From NCBI RefSeq assembly GCF_900100045.1, contig NZ_FNEA01000009.1:1-64000 (forward strand): a stretch of 64,000 nucleotides of DNA, given 5' to 3'. The stretch comes from Paracoccus denitrificans (lineage in GTDB: Bacteria > Pseudomonadota > Alphaproteobacteria > Rhodobacterales > Rhodobacteraceae). Below are positions 43,622 to 52,813 of the stretch, piece after piece. Both the position numbers and the translations under genes were made by a program. A model generated the notes under the pieces. The model saw nothing but the letters and a program-made list of their open reading frames with translations. It had not been told where the DNA came from and did not search any database. The stretch's first letter is position 1, and each line of letters starts with the position of its first letter.

Positions 43622-44823
43622 GCTTTCAGCCACTGAAATCCATCCGCGTGCTGGACCTGACCAGCGTTGTGGTCGGCCCCGCCGCGACCTGGCGGCTGGG
43701 GCAATACGGCGCCGATGTCGTCAAGGTCGAAAACCCGGCGGGCGACCTGATGCGCGGCCTGGGCGGGCAGTCGCCCACCGGCCAGCATTCCGGCGCCTAT
43801 CTGCACCTGAACCGGGGCAAGCGGAACATCTGCCTTGACCTGAAATCCGACGGCGCGCGGCAGGTGATCGCCCGCCTGATCGCGCAGGCCGATGTCGTCG
43901 TCGCCAATATGCGGCCCAAGGCGCTGGAAAAGCTGGGCATCGACCCGGCGAGGATCCAGGCGCGCCATCCCGACAAGATCTATTGCCTGCTGACCGGCTT
44001 TGGCACCGACGGACCCTATGGCGGCTTTCCGGCCTATGACAGCGTGGTCCAGGCGGCGGCGGGCATTCCCGGCCTGTCGCTTGCCCGCGACGGGGTGCCG
44101 CGCTATGTGCCGCTGCTGATCTGCGACCATGTGGTCGGCGAGATCGCCGCCGGCGCCATCCTTGCCGCCGTGATAGAGCGGCAGGCCACCGGGCGCGGCC
44201 GCATGATCGAGATCCCGATGTTCGAGACGATGGCCGCCTTCGTCCTTCAGGAACATCTGGCGCAGCACAGCTTCGACCCGCCGGTCGGCCCGCCGGGCGA
44301 TCGCCGCCTGCTCAGCCCGCACAACATGCCGGTCCAGACCGCCGATGGCCATGTCGCGGTGACGATCAACACCGATGCCCAGGTGCGCGCCTTCCTGCAG
44401 GTGACGGACCGCGCCGAACTGGCCGATGATCCGCGCTTTGCGACCGTCGCCGCCCGCGCCGACAACGTGGCCGAATGGTTCGAGGTCCGGGGCGCGCCCC
44501 TGACCCAGCGGACCACGGCCGAGTGGCTTTCGCTGTTCCGCGCCGCCGATCTGGCCGCCATGCCCTGCCACACGCTGGAGACGCTGCCCTCGGACCCGCA
44601 TCTGGCCGCCGTCGGCCTGATCGAACATGAGGATCACCCGACCGAGGGCCGCACCGCCGTCATCCGCGCCTCGTTGCGGGTGGATGGCGACAGCGTGCCG
44701 ACCCGCAGCCCGGCGGCGCCCCGCGGATGGGATACCCGCGACGTGCTGGCCGATGCGGGCTTTTCCGCCTCTGAAATCGAAACGCTTTTGTCAGAAGGGT
44801 CCGCCCATGAACATCACCGCTGA
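43618..44823 (+). CDS. CaiB/BaiF-family (class III) CoA transferase
   Basis: A 401-residue class III CoA transferase. IRVLDLTSVVVGPAATWRLG, GADVVKVENPAGDLMRG, the NRGKRNICLDLKS region and the catalytic Asp in the conserved D-x2-V segment (LLICDHVVGEIAAGAILAA) fit the family. It would move CoA between carboxylic acids (for example from succinyl-CoA) to activate the substrate of this operon. The downstream SDR gene starts inside its last codons. Confidence 0.93.
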   Translation: MSFQPLKSIRVLDLTSVVVGPAATWRLGQYGADVVKVENPAGDLMRGLGGQSPTGQHSGAYLHLNRGKRNICLDLKSDGARQVIARLIAQADVVVANMRPKALEKLGIDPARIQARHPDKIYCLLTGFGTDGPYGGFPAYDSVVQAAAGIPGLSLARDGVPRYVPLLICDHVVGEIAAGAILAAVIERQATGRGRMIEIPMFETMAAFVLQEHLAQHSFDPPVGPPGDRRLLSPHNMPVQTADGHVAVTINTDAQVRAFLQVTDRAELADDPRFATVAARADNVAEWFEVRGAPLTQRTTAEWLSLFRAADLAAMPCHTLETLPSDPHLAAVGLIEHEDHPTEGRTAVIRASLRVDGDSVPTRSPAAPRGWDTRDVLADAGFSASEIETLLSEGSAHEHHR

Positions 44824-45628
44824 AACTGTCCCCGCCGCGCTGAAGGGCGGCCCCCGTTACCTCGATGGCAAGGTCTGCGTGATCGTCGGCGTCGCCTCGC
44901 TGCGCGGCATCGGCTATGCCACGGCGGAACTGTTCGCCCGGCACGGCGCCAAGCTGGTCGTCGTCGATCTGATGATGGACGACACCATCGCCGCCGATGT
45001 CAGCCAGGCCATCGCCACCCGCAACGGCGAGGCGCCCGAACTCTTGGGCCTGCGCTGCGACATCGGCCGCGCCGCCGATTGCCAGGGCGTGATCGACCAG
45101 GCCGTGGCGCGCTTCGGCCGGATCGATTGCCTTGTGAACACCGCCGCCATCGTCAAGTCCGACGGGCTGCTGGCGATCTCGGGCGACGATCTGGACCTGA
45201 TCCTGAACGTCAACCTCAAGGGTGCCTTCAACCTGTGCCAGAACGCGCTGCGCGTCTTCGAAGAACAGGGCAGCGGCACGATCGTCAACATCGCCTCGGT
45301 CGCCGCGCAGCGCGGCGGCGGGCTGGTGGGCGGCGCGCATTACGCGGCCTCGAAAGGCGGCGTCATCAGCCTGACGCGCAGCATCGCGCGCGAATTCGGC
45401 CCCAAGGGCATCCGGGCGAACGCGATCTGTCCCTCGATGACCGAAACCGGGATGCTGGACGGCAATGTGACCGAGGCGCAATTCGCCCAGATCGTCGATG
45501 CCATCCCGCTGAAACGCGCCGGCCGGCCCGAGGATATTGCCAATGCCTGCCTGTATCTGGCATCCGATCTTTCGGCCTATGTCACCGGCACCACGCTGGA
45601 CGTGAATGGCGGCAGCCATATCCACTGA
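44807..45628 (+). CDS. Short-chain dehydrogenase in CoA-pathway operon
   Basis: A 273-residue SDR with an N-terminal extension and a modified nucleotide motif (VGVASLRGIGYATA), INCLVNTAA-type NNAG variant (CLVNTAAIVKS), Ser in VNIASVAAQRG and YAASK as YxxxK. ATG 44807 lies inside the end of the CoA-transferase gene, which shows coupling. Likely a hydroxyacyl or alcohol dehydrogenase for the pathway. Confidence 0.9.
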   Translation: MNITAETVPAALKGGPRYLDGKVCVIVGVASLRGIGYATAELFARHGAKLVVVDLMMDDTIAADVSQAIATRNGEAPELLGLRCDIGRAADCQGVIDQAVARFGRIDCLVNTAAIVKSDGLLAISGDDLDLILNVNLKGAFNLCQNALRVFEEQGSGTIVNIASVAAQRGGGLVGGAHYAASKGGVISLTRSIAREFGPKGIRANAICPSMTETGMLDGNVTEAQFAQIVDAIPLKRAGRPEDIANACLYLASDLSAYVTGTTLDVNGGSHIH

Positions 45629-45648
45629 ATGTCGCCTAGGGGGATCAG

Positions 45649-47178
45649 ATGTCTGGACTTGAGAAATCCGCCACCGTCGCCGTCATCGGCGCCGGTGCCA
45701 TGGGGGCGGGAATCGCGCAGGTCGCGGCGACGGCCGGGCATCCGGTCCTGCTGTTCGACGTCCGCCCCGAGGCGGCAGAGGCCGGGCGCGCGGGCATCGT
45801 GAAAATGCTGGACCGCCAGCTTGCCAAGGGCCGGTTGACCGCTGACGACCGCGACGCCATCGCCGCCCGGCTGTCGGTGGCAAAGGCGCCTGGCGATCTG
45901 GCCCCGGCCCGGCTGGTGATCGAGGCCATCGTGGAAAAGCTGGAGGTCAAGCGCGACCTGTTCGCGCGGCTTGAAGGCATCGTGGACGATGCCGCGATCC
46001 TGGCCACCAATACCTCGTCGCTGTCGGTGACGGCGATCGCGGCGGGCTTGCGTCACCCCGGACGGGTGGCGGGGCTGCATTTCTTCAACCCCGCCCCGCT
46101 GATGCGGCTGGTCGAAGTGATCGCCGGCCTCGCCTCGGATCCGTCGGTGCTGGACCTGCTGCATGATACCGCGCTGGACTGGGGCAAGGCGCCGGTGCGG
46201 GCCACCTCGACCCCCGGCTTCATCGTCAACCGCGTGGCGCGCCCCTATTACGCCGAGGCGCTGCGGCTGGTCGAGGAGGGGGCGGCAGCGCCCCAGACCA
46301 TCGACGCCATCCTCCGCGAGGCGGGCGGCTTCCGCATGGGTCCGTTCGAATTGATGGACCTGATCGGCCATGACGTGAATTTCGCGGTCACGCGCTCGGT
46401 CTTCGACGCCTATTTCGGCGATCCGCGCTATCGCCCCTCGCTGATCCAGCAGGAACTGGTGGCCGCCGGCTGGCTGGGCCGCAAGTCGGGCCGCGGCTTT
46501 TACGATTACGCCGAGGGCGCGGCGCGGCCCGAACCTGCGACCGTGGCCCCCACGCCCGCCCCGGCCCGCGTCGTGGTCGAGGGCGACCTTGGCCCCGCCG
46601 CCGCCCTGGTTCCCGCGCTGCGCGAGGCAGGCCTGCAGGTCGATCTTGCCCCCGGCGAGGGCTGCATCCGCGTCGGCGCCGCGCGGCTTGCGCCTGGCGA
46701 CGGCCGCATGGCGACGGCGCGGGTCGCGGGCGGCGAGTCCGCCGATCTGGTGTTGTTCGACCTTGCGCTGGATTACGCCACCGCGACGCGGATCGCGCTG
46801 GCCCGCGCCGACCAGACCCCGGAGGCAGCGCTTGCCGATGCGGTGGGGCTGTTCCAGGCGCTTGGCAAGCAGGTTTCGGTCGTGGATGACACGCCGGGCC
46901 TCGTGGTGCTGCGCATGCTGGCGATGCTGGCCAACGAGGCGTCCGAGGCGGTCCTGACCCGCGTGGCGACGCCGGCCGATATCGACCGCGCGATGACGCT
47001 TGGCGTGAACTATCCCAAGGGACCGCTGGCATGGGCCGATACCGTTGGCCCCGCGCGTATCCTGTCGGTGCTGGATGCGATCCATGCCGCTTGCGGAGAC
47101 AGCCGCTATCGCGCCTCGCAGCTTCTGCGCCGCCAGGTGGCCACCGGCGCGCGCCTGTCGGGCGATCCGGTCGTCTGA
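45649..47178 (+). CDS. 3-hydroxyacyl-CoA dehydrogenase (PaaH/PaaC type, two C-terminal domains)
   Basis: A 509-residue NAD-dependent enzyme. NAD-binding [20 protein letters not shown], catalytic His in [15 protein letters not shown] and two 3HCDH C-terminal domains (around 190-285 and 405-500). The duplicated C-terminal half resembles 3-hydroxyadipyl-CoA dehydrogenases of phenylacetate degradation. It would oxidise the 3-hydroxyacyl-CoA produced by the hydratase at 42797. Last gene of the operon. Confidence 0.92.
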   Translation: MSGLEKSATVAVIGAGAMGAGIAQVAATAGHPVLLFDVRPEAAEAGRAGIVKMLDRQLAKGRLTADDRDAIAARLSVAKAPGDLAPARLVIEAIVEKLEVKRDLFARLEGIVDDAAILATNTSSLSVTAIAAGLRHPGRVAGLHFFNPAPLMRLVEVIAGLASDPSVLDLLHDTALDWGKAPVRATSTPGFIVNRVARPYYAEALRLVEEGAAAPQTIDAILREAGGFRMGPFELMDLIGHDVNFAVTRSVFDAYFGDPRYRPSLIQQELVAAGWLGRKSGRGFYDYAEGAARPEPATVAPTPAPARVVVEGDLGPAAALVPALREAGLQVDLAPGEGCIRVGAARLAPGDGRMATARVAGGESADLVLFDLALDYATATRIALARADQTPEAALADAVGLFQALGKQVSVVDDTPGLVVLRMLAMLANEASEAVLTRVATPADIDRAMTLGVNYPKGPLAWADTVGPARILSVLDAIHAACGDSRYRASQLLRRQVATGARLSGDPVV

Positions 47179-47184
47179 GGAACG

Positions 47185-47200
47185 GGCGCCTTTCGGCGCC
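47185..47200. terminator. Short hairpin between convergent genes
   Basis: GGCGCC TTTC GGCGCC lies just after the hydroxyacyl-CoA dehydrogenase stop and before the end of the convergent acyl-CoA dehydrogenase. No T-run; a weak terminator at best. Confidence 0.4.
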
Positions 47201-47232
47201 GCGCCATCAGGCGATCGGGGATCGCGCCGCGT

Positions 47233-48393
47233 TCAGCCGCTGGCCTCGCGGATCATGTTGCGGGCGATCACCAGCTGCTGGATCTGGGTCGTGCCTTCAT
47301 AGATGCGGAACAGCCGCACGTCGCGATAGAAGCGTTCGACCGCATATTCGGCCATGTAGCCCGCCCCTCCATGGATCTGCACCGCGCGGTCGGCCACGCG
47401 GCCGACCATCTCGCTGGCATACATCTTGCAGCAGGCCGCCTCGGTCGAGACGCTCAGGCCGGCATCCTTGCGCCGGGCGGTTTCCTCGATCATGCAGCGG
47501 GCGGCATAGGCCTCGGCGCGGCTGTCGGCCAGCATCGCCTGCACCAGCTGCTTTTCGGCGATGGGCTCGCCGAACTGCCTGCGCTCCATCGCATAGGCCA
47601 GGCTGTCGCGGATCAGCCGTTCCGCCGCGCCCACGCAGACCGCCGAGATGTGCAGCCGGCCCCGGTCCAGCACCTTCATCGCGGTCTTGAAGCCCTGGCC
47701 CAGCCTGTCGGGGCCGCCGATGATCGCACTTGCCGGGACGCGGCAATCTTCCAGGATGACATCGCAGGTATGCGATCCCTTCTGGCCCATCTTGCGGTCC
47801 CTGGGCCCCAGATGCAGGCCGGGGGTGCCGGCCTCGACCAGGAAGGCGGTGACGCCGGCGGCCGACTTGCTGTCGGGATCGGTGCGGGCGAAGACGGTGA
47901 ACAGCCCGGCATGGGGCGCGTTGGTGATGAACCGCTTGGTCCCGTTCAGGACATAGTGATCGCCGTCCAGCCGCGCCGAACAGCGCAGCGAGCCCGCGTC
48001 CGACCCGGCATCAGGCTCGGTCAGCGCGAAAGAGGCGATCATCTCGCCCGAGGCCAGCTGTGGCAGGTAATGCGCCTTCTGCTCGGGCGTGCCGTCGATG
48101 ATGATCCCCTGAGAGCCGATGCCGTTATTCGTGCCCACCAGCGAGCGGAACACCGGTGAGGCCTGGCCCAGGACCAGCGCGGCCTGCACCTCTTCGGCCA
48201 TGGTCAGGCCGATGCCGCCATGTTCCTCGGGGATCGACATGCCGAACAGGCCCATCTCGCGGATCTCCTGCACCAGTTCGGGCGGGATCGCGTCGCCATC
48301 GGCCACCCGCTCTTCGTTCGGGATCAGGCGTTCGCGCACGAAGCGGTCCAGGGTCTCGAGGAATTGCGCAAGCGTTTCGGGGTCGAGGCTCAT
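47233..48393 (-). CDS. Acyl-CoA dehydrogenase
   Basis: A 386-residue FAD enzyme of the acyl-CoA dehydrogenase family. IASFALTEPDAGSDAGSLRC is the first signature, QIHGGAGYMAEYAVERFYRD the second, and catalytic Glu is in RIYEGTTQIQQ. It introduces a 2,3-double bond in an acyl-CoA, giving the substrate for a hydratase. An open frame extends 52 codons upstream; ATG 48393 (MSLDPETLAQF) agrees with family starts. Convergent with the CoA operon and divergent from the butanediol-dehydrogenase-like gene. Confidence 0.93.
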   Translation of the reverse strand: MSLDPETLAQFLETLDRFVRERLIPNEERVADGDAIPPELVQEIREMGLFGMSIPEEHGGIGLTMAEEVQAALVLGQASPVFRSLVGTNNGIGSQGIIIDGTPEQKAHYLPQLASGEMIASFALTEPDAGSDAGSLRCSARLDGDHYVLNGTKRFITNAPHAGLFTVFARTDPDSKSAAGVTAFLVEAGTPGLHLGPRDRKMGQKGSHTCDVILEDCRVPASAIIGGPDRLGQGFKTAMKVLDRGRLHISAVCVGAAERLIRDSLAYAMERRQFGEPIAEKQLVQAMLADSRAEAYAARCMIEETARRKDAGLSVSTEAACCKMYASEMVGRVADRAVQIHGGAGYMAEYAVERFYRDVRLFRIYEGTTQIQQLVIARNMIREASG

Positions 48394-48423
48394 GGCGATG
48401 CGTGTCCTTCCGGGTCCTGCTGA

Positions 48424-48552
48424 ATGTCGCAAACGAGGGGCCGCGGGCCTGCCGCGCCCGCCGGGAAAATGACTAGCATCCGGCGGCCCGTCGCAGAACC
48501 GGGGCTTTTGCGCCATCCGCCCCGTCCGCCGCTGTCGCACAAGAGACAATTG
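48424..48552. promoter_or_regulatory. Intergenic region with TGTCGCA half-sites
   Basis: The 282-base divergent gap between the acyl-CoA dehydrogenase and the butanediol-dehydrogenase-like gene holds no gene. TGTCGCA occurs at 48425-48431 and 48533-48539, with a CGTCGCA at 48489. The site at 48532 (CTGTCGCA then GACAATTG at 48545) resembles the perfect palindrome at 52064-52090, suggesting a shared regulator. Confidence 0.45.
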
Positions 48553-48675
48553 CCGCGCGCGGGCCGGCGGCCTTTACTCGGGCCGTGCCGCCGCCGTTCC
48601 GGCGCCCCGGTCCGCCCCTCCCGGCCGGGGGTCGGGATGCGTGGTGGCACGGAGATTTCAAGGGAGGAACACCAG

Positions 48676-49743
48676 ATGAGGGCTTTGCGTTTTCACGCCG
48701 CCAAGGATCTGCGGGTCGAGGACATTCCGCAGCCGACCGAACCGGCCGCCGACGAGGTGGTGATCGAGAACCGCTTCGCGGGGATCTGCGGCACGGATCT
48801 GCACGAATATGCCTATGGGCCGATCTTCGTGCCCAAGGACGCCGCCACCGGCGCGGTCGCCGCGCAGGTTCTGGGCCATGAATATGGCGGCACCGTGGTC
48901 AAGGTCGGGCGCGACGTGACCCATGTGAAGGTCGGCGACCGGGTCTCGGTCCAGCCCTTCATCACCCCGCGCGGCGGCGACTATTACACTGATCGCGGGC
49001 AGTTCAACCTGTCGGATGCGATGGCGCTGGCCGGTCTCAGCTGGATCGGCGGCGGCATGGCGGAATCCAGCCTGCTGAAGGGCTATAACGTCTATAAGCT
49101 GCCCGACCAGATGACCGACGAGGACGCGGCGCTGGTCGAGCCGGTGGCGGTCGCCGTCTATGGCGTGGACCGGGGCGGCGTGAAGCCGGGCGACGCGGTG
49201 CTGGTCACGGGCGCCGGGCCGATCGGCCTTCTGGCGCTGCTGGCCGCGCGGGCGGCGGGGGCGGTGCAGCTGTTCGTGTCCGATCCCAACGCCAAGCGGC
49301 TGGAGATCGCGCGGGACATCATCCCCGATGTGGTGGTGATCGACCCGCGCAACCAGGATGTGGGCGAGGTGATCCGCGCCGCGACCTAGGGCGGCGTCGG
49401 CTGCGACGTGGCGCTGGAATGCGTGGGCAACACGCAGGCGCTGCAGGCCTGCGTCGATGCGGTGCGCAAGCGCGGCGTGGTGGTGCAGGTGGGCCTGCAT
49501 GCCGGCGAGGCGCCGGTGAACTGGTTCAACGTGGTTTACAAGGATATCGACCTGCGCGGCTCCTGGGCCTATGAGGCGCAGATGTGGCCGCGCGTGATGC
49601 GGCTGATCGCCTCGGGGCAGATCCCGGCGCGCAAGATCGTGACCCGGACCGTCACGCTGGACAATGTCATCGTCGAGGGCTTCGACGCGCTGCTGGACCC
49701 GGCGGGCACGCATCTGAAGATCCTGATCGACCTGCGGGGCTGA
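48676..49743 (+). pseudogene. Zn-dependent 2,3-butanediol dehydrogenase-like gene with internal amber stop
   Basis: A 355-codon medium-chain dehydrogenase interrupted by one in-frame TAG at 49387-49389 (codon 238). Before it: FAGICGTDLHEYAYGP, VLGHEYGGTVVKVG and NAD-binding VTGAGPIGLLALLAARAAGA. After it, in the same frame: GCDVALECVGNTQALQACVD through to TLDNVIVEGFDALL. Nothing else is lost, so it is a recent nonsense mutation, a base error, or rare read-through. The intact enzyme would interconvert a secondary alcohol and ketone. GGGAGGAAC precedes the ATG. Confidence 0.85.
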
Positions 49744-49766
49744 CCGCGCCGCTCCACCGCCACCCG

Positions 49767-49797
49767 AAAGCCCCGCATCCGGCGATGCGGGGCTTTT
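49767..49797. terminator. Bidirectional intrinsic terminator
   Basis: AAAGCCCCGCAT pairs perfectly with ATGCGGGGCTTT across a CCGGCG loop, and is followed by T on the plus strand and flanked by A/T on the minus strand. It lies between the convergent butanediol-dehydrogenase-like and FadB-like genes. Confidence 0.85.
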
Positions 49798-49809
49798 GCC
49801 ATGGGGCGC

Positions 49810-51882
49810 TCAGGCGGATGGGTTCAGGCTGGTGAAATCGCGCCCTTCATCCGCAAGCTGGCGCAGAAGCGGCGGGACGGACCAGGACAGCGGGTCGTCC
49901 TTGGCCAGGGCCTCGATCCGGGACAGGATGCGCGCGGGCGTCAGCCGGTCGGCATGGTGCATCAGCCCGCCGCGCCAGCGCGGAAAGCCGTAGCCATGGA
50001 CCAGCACCAGGTCGATGTCGCGCGGCGCGGCGGCGATGCCCTCGGCCAGGATCCGGGTCGCCTCGGCGATCATCGCCAGGACCAGCCGTTCGGCGATGCC
50101 CTCGGCGGGCAGCGCCACGCGGGTGATGCCGGCATCGCGGCTGGCCGACAGGATCGCCTGCGTCACCTCGTCCGAAGGCTGCGCGCGGCCTTCGGCATCA
50201 TAGTCATACCACCCCGCGCCGGACTTGCGGCCCAGGCGCCTGCAACGCTCGACCAGATGATCGGCGATCGGGACGTAGCGGTGGTCAGCGCGGTCGCGCA
50301 GGTTCTGGCGGCGGCGGTTGGCGTATGCGATGTCCAGCCCCGACATGTCCTGCGCCTCATATGGCCCCATCGCCATGCCAAAGCCGCGCATGGCGGCATC
50401 GACCTGGGCCGGCAGCGCGCCTTCCAGCAGCAGGATGTCGGCCGCGTGGCGATAGCGGGCAAGGATGCGGTTGCCGATGAACCCGTCGCAGACGCCCGCC
50501 AGCACCGGCACCTTGCCAAGCTTCCGCGCCAGCCGGAACGCCGCGCCCAGGGTCTGGTCCGACGTCGCCTCGCCGCGCACGATCTCCAGCAGCTTCATCA
50601 CATGGGCGGGCGCGAAGAAATGCAGCCCCAGGAAGCGGCCCGGCTGCCGGATGCCCTGCGCCAGCAGGTCGATATCCAGATACGAGGTATTCGTGGCCAG
50701 GATCGTACTGTCGGGCAGCGCGTCCTGCAGCGCGGCGAAGATCGCCTGCTTGACCGCCATGTCCTCATAGGCGGCCTCGATGGCCAGGTCGGCGGCGGGC
50801 AGGTCGTCATAGCCCACCGCCAGCGACAGCCGCGCCTGCAACTCGGCGGCGCCGGCATCGGTCAGCGCGCCGCGCTTGCGGCCCTGCGCCACCAGCCCGG
50901 CGATATTGTCGCGGGCGCGGTCCAGCGCGGCGGCGTCGGTCTCGACCACCCTGACCACCAGCCCGGCCGACAGCAGCGCATAGGCGATGGCCGCGCCCAT
51001 ATTGCCGCCGCCGACCACCACGGCGCGGGCGATCTCTGGCGCGGGGGCGGGCCAGGCCTTTCCCTGCGCCATGGCGGCGCGTTCGGCGAAGAACACATGG
51101 CGCAGCGCCCGCGCCTGGTCCGATCCGCGCAAGTCGAGGAAGGTCGCGCGCTCGCGTGTCAGCGCCGCCTTGATCGGTTCTTGCGCCGAGGTGGCCACCA
51201 GCTCGATCGCCCGGTGCGGCGCGACCTGGCCCGGTGCGCGCCGGTCGGCCCGCGCATGAGCCGCCGCGACCGCCGCCTCGTCCGGCGCGGGGGGCGGGCG
51301 GTCGTCGGCGCAGAGGGCGCGGAGCAGGGTCTGCGTGTCCACGCCCCGCGCGGCGGCCATCGGGTCATCGGCGATCAGGTCGATCAGGCCCAGGCTTTCC
51401 GCTTCGGCGGCGGTCACGCTGCGGCCCTGTCCCAACAGGTCCAGCGCGGCCGCCATCCCCACCAGCCGCGGCAACCGCTGCGTGCCGCCCGCGCCGGGCA
51501 CGATGCCCAGGGTGACTTCGGGCAGGCCGAGCGTGGCCGAGGGGTGGGCGATGCGGAAGCGGCAGGCCAGCGCGATCTCCAGCCCGCCGCCAAGGGCCGC
51601 GCCATGGATCGCGGCGATGGTCGGGAAGGGCAGGGCGGCCAGCGCGTCCAGCACCTCGTTCAGCTGCGGGTCCAGCGGCGGGCCGTCGAATTCGCGCGCA
51701 TCCGCCCCGGCGACGAAATTGCGCCCCGCCCCGCGCAGGATCAGCCGGGCGGGGCGGTCGGCCGCCGCCTGCGCGATGGCGCGAGCCAGATCGGCGCGCA
51801 TCGCCTGGCCCAGCACGTTCAGCGGCGGATTGTCGAAGGTCAGGACGGCGCTGTCGCCGGCGAGGTCGTAATGCACCGGCAT
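49810..51882 (-). CDS. FadB-like fused enoyl-CoA hydratase/3-hydroxyacyl-CoA dehydrogenase
   Basis: A 690-residue bifunctional beta-oxidation enzyme. The N-terminal crotonase domain has GALGGGLEIALACRFRIA and LGIVPGAGGTQRLPRL with both catalytic Glu positions. The dehydrogenase part has VVVGGGNMGAAIAYALLSAG and catalytic His in HFFAPAHVMKLLEIV, then two C-terminal domains. It hydrates and oxidises enoyl-CoA esters in one chain. A 26-codon leader frame with a much better ribosome site ends 4 bases upstream. Confidence 0.93.
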   Translation of the reverse strand: MPVHYDLAGDSAVLTFDNPPLNVLGQAMRADLARAIAQAAADRPARLILRGAGRNFVAGADAREFDGPPLDPQLNEVLDALAALPFPTIAAIHGAALGGGLEIALACRFRIAHPSATLGLPEVTLGIVPGAGGTQRLPRLVGMAAALDLLGQGRSVTAAEAESLGLIDLIADDPMAAARGVDTQTLLRALCADDRPPPAPDEAAVAAAHARADRRAPGQVAPHRAIELVATSAQEPIKAALTRERATFLDLRGSDQARALRHVFFAERAAMAQGKAWPAPAPEIARAVVVGGGNMGAAIAYALLSAGLVVRVVETDAAALDRARDNIAGLVAQGRKRGALTDAGAAELQARLSLAVGYDDLPAADLAIEAAYEDMAVKQAIFAALQDALPDSTILATNTSYLDIDLLAQGIRQPGRFLGLHFFAPAHVMKLLEIVRGEATSDQTLGAAFRLARKLGKVPVLAGVCDGFIGNRILARYRHAADILLLEGALPAQVDAAMRGFGMAMGPYEAQDMSGLDIAYANRRRQNLRDRADHRYVPIADHLVERCRRLGRKSGAGWYDYDAEGRAQPSDEVTQAILSASRDAGITRVALPAEGIAERLVLAMIAEATRILAEGIAAAPRDIDLVLVHGYGFPRWRGGLMHHADRLTPARILSRIEALAKDDPLSWSVPPLLRQLADEGRDFTSLNPSA

Positions 51883-51886
51883 CGGA

Positions 51887-51967
51887 TCAGCCCACCGGCC
51901 GCGACATGATAGCGATCCGCGTGCCGCCGATGATGATTTCGATACGGGGATGGTCTGCGGTTGTCAC
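51887..51967 (-). CDS. 26-codon leader or small-protein frame upstream of the FadB-like gene
   Basis: GTG at 51965-51967 opens a 26-residue frame, VTTADHPRIEIIIGGTRI..., ending TGA at 51887. AGGAG lies 8 bases before the GTG, a stronger ribosome site than the FadB-like start has, and the next ATG is only 4 bases past this stop. The likely role is translational coupling or a leader peptide. There is no known family; it could also be chance. Confidence 0.4.
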   Translation of the reverse strand: MTTADHPRIEIIIGGTRIAIMSRPVG

Positions 51968-51981
51968 GGCGCGTTCTCCTC

Positions 51982-51991
51982 GGGGGGGGGG
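51982..51991. repeat. Ten-G homopolymer in a divergent promoter
   Basis: An uninterrupted run of ten G in the leader between the FadB-like gene and the flavin-reductase gene, immediately upstream of the leader ribosome site AGGAG. Such tracts are prone to slipped-strand length change, and also to sequencing error. Confidence 0.7.
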
Positions 51992-52063
51992 CGGTCGGGC
52001 GGGTCGGGCGCGATCCGCGCCTGTCGCCGGCATTGGCCTTGTTCTTTGCGCCTGCGCGGGGGT

Positions 52064-52090
52064 CTGTCGCAATTGTCAAATCTGCGACAG
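52064..52090. promoter_or_regulatory. Perfect palindrome CTGTCGCA-N11-TGCGACAG
   Basis: Eight-base perfect arms with an 11-base spacer (ATTGTCAAATC) in the 256-base divergent region between the FadB-like leader and the flavin reductase. The same TGTCGCA element recurs in the gaps at 48425-48539 and 55949-55979, so one dimeric regulator may control several units of this block. Confidence 0.65.
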
Positions 52091-52223
52091 GCCGGATGCC
52101 CGGCCCCGGAGCATCTGGGCCAGTATCCATCCACCGGCGGTTCGGGAAAAATGGATTCGGTCCGGGCAAGCCCATGCGCCCCGCCCGGCCACGCCATTCG
52201 CCGCCAGTCCGGGAGATCCGCCC

Positions 52224-52754
52224 ATGACCGCCCATTCCGATGTTGCCAGCCCGTTGCGCGATACGTTCCGCGCCAGCATGCGCCCGGTCGCCGCCAGCGT
52301 GTCGGTGGTGGCCTCCGGCGACGCGGCGGGGGCCTGGCATGGCATGGCCGTGACCAGCGCCGTGTCGCTGTCGATGGAGCCGCCCTCGATGATGGTGGCG
52401 GTCAACCGCTCGGCCTCGGTCCATCCGGTGATCCAGGGGGCGGGCTGGTTCTCGCTGAACCTCATGGCGGAATGCCATGCCGACCTGCTGGAGGCGTTCT
52501 CGCGCAGCGACCTGCGCGACCGGCGCTTTCTGCCCGAGCACTGGAGCGCGGGCCTGCAGGGCCTGCCGGTGCTGAAGGACGCGCTGTCCACCCATCTGTG
52601 CCGGGTCACGGCGGCCCATGATTTCGGCACCCATACCGTGTTTTTCGGTCAGGTCGAGGACGTGATCCTGCCCGAGCCCGCCGCGCGGACACTGGCGCCG
52701 CTTGTCTGGTTCAACGGCGCACGCGCCGCCCTGTCCGCAACCGCGGAAACCTGA
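52224..52754 (+). CDS. Flavin reductase-domain protein (FMN reductase component)
   Basis: A 176-residue flavin-reductase-like protein: LRDTFRASMRPVAASVSVVA, the flavin contact region WHGMAVTSAVSLSMEPPSMM and DFGTHTVFFGQVEDV. Small reductases like this supply reduced FMN to two-component monooxygenases. It is followed 59 bases later by a luciferase-like monooxygenase gene, its obvious partner. GGGAG precedes ATG 52224. Confidence 0.9.
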   Translation: MTAHSDVASPLRDTFRASMRPVAASVSVVASGDAAGAWHGMAVTSAVSLSMEPPSMMVAVNRSASVHPVIQGAGWFSLNLMAECHADLLEAFSRSDLRDRRFLPEHWSAGLQGLPVLKDALSTHLCRVTAAHDFGTHTVFFGQVEDVILPEPAARTLAPLVWFNGARAALSATAET

Positions 52755-52813
52755 CACCGGCGCCAGCCGATCAACGCCCGCAAGGGCAGTCTTGCAACCT
52801 CTGGGAGGATACC

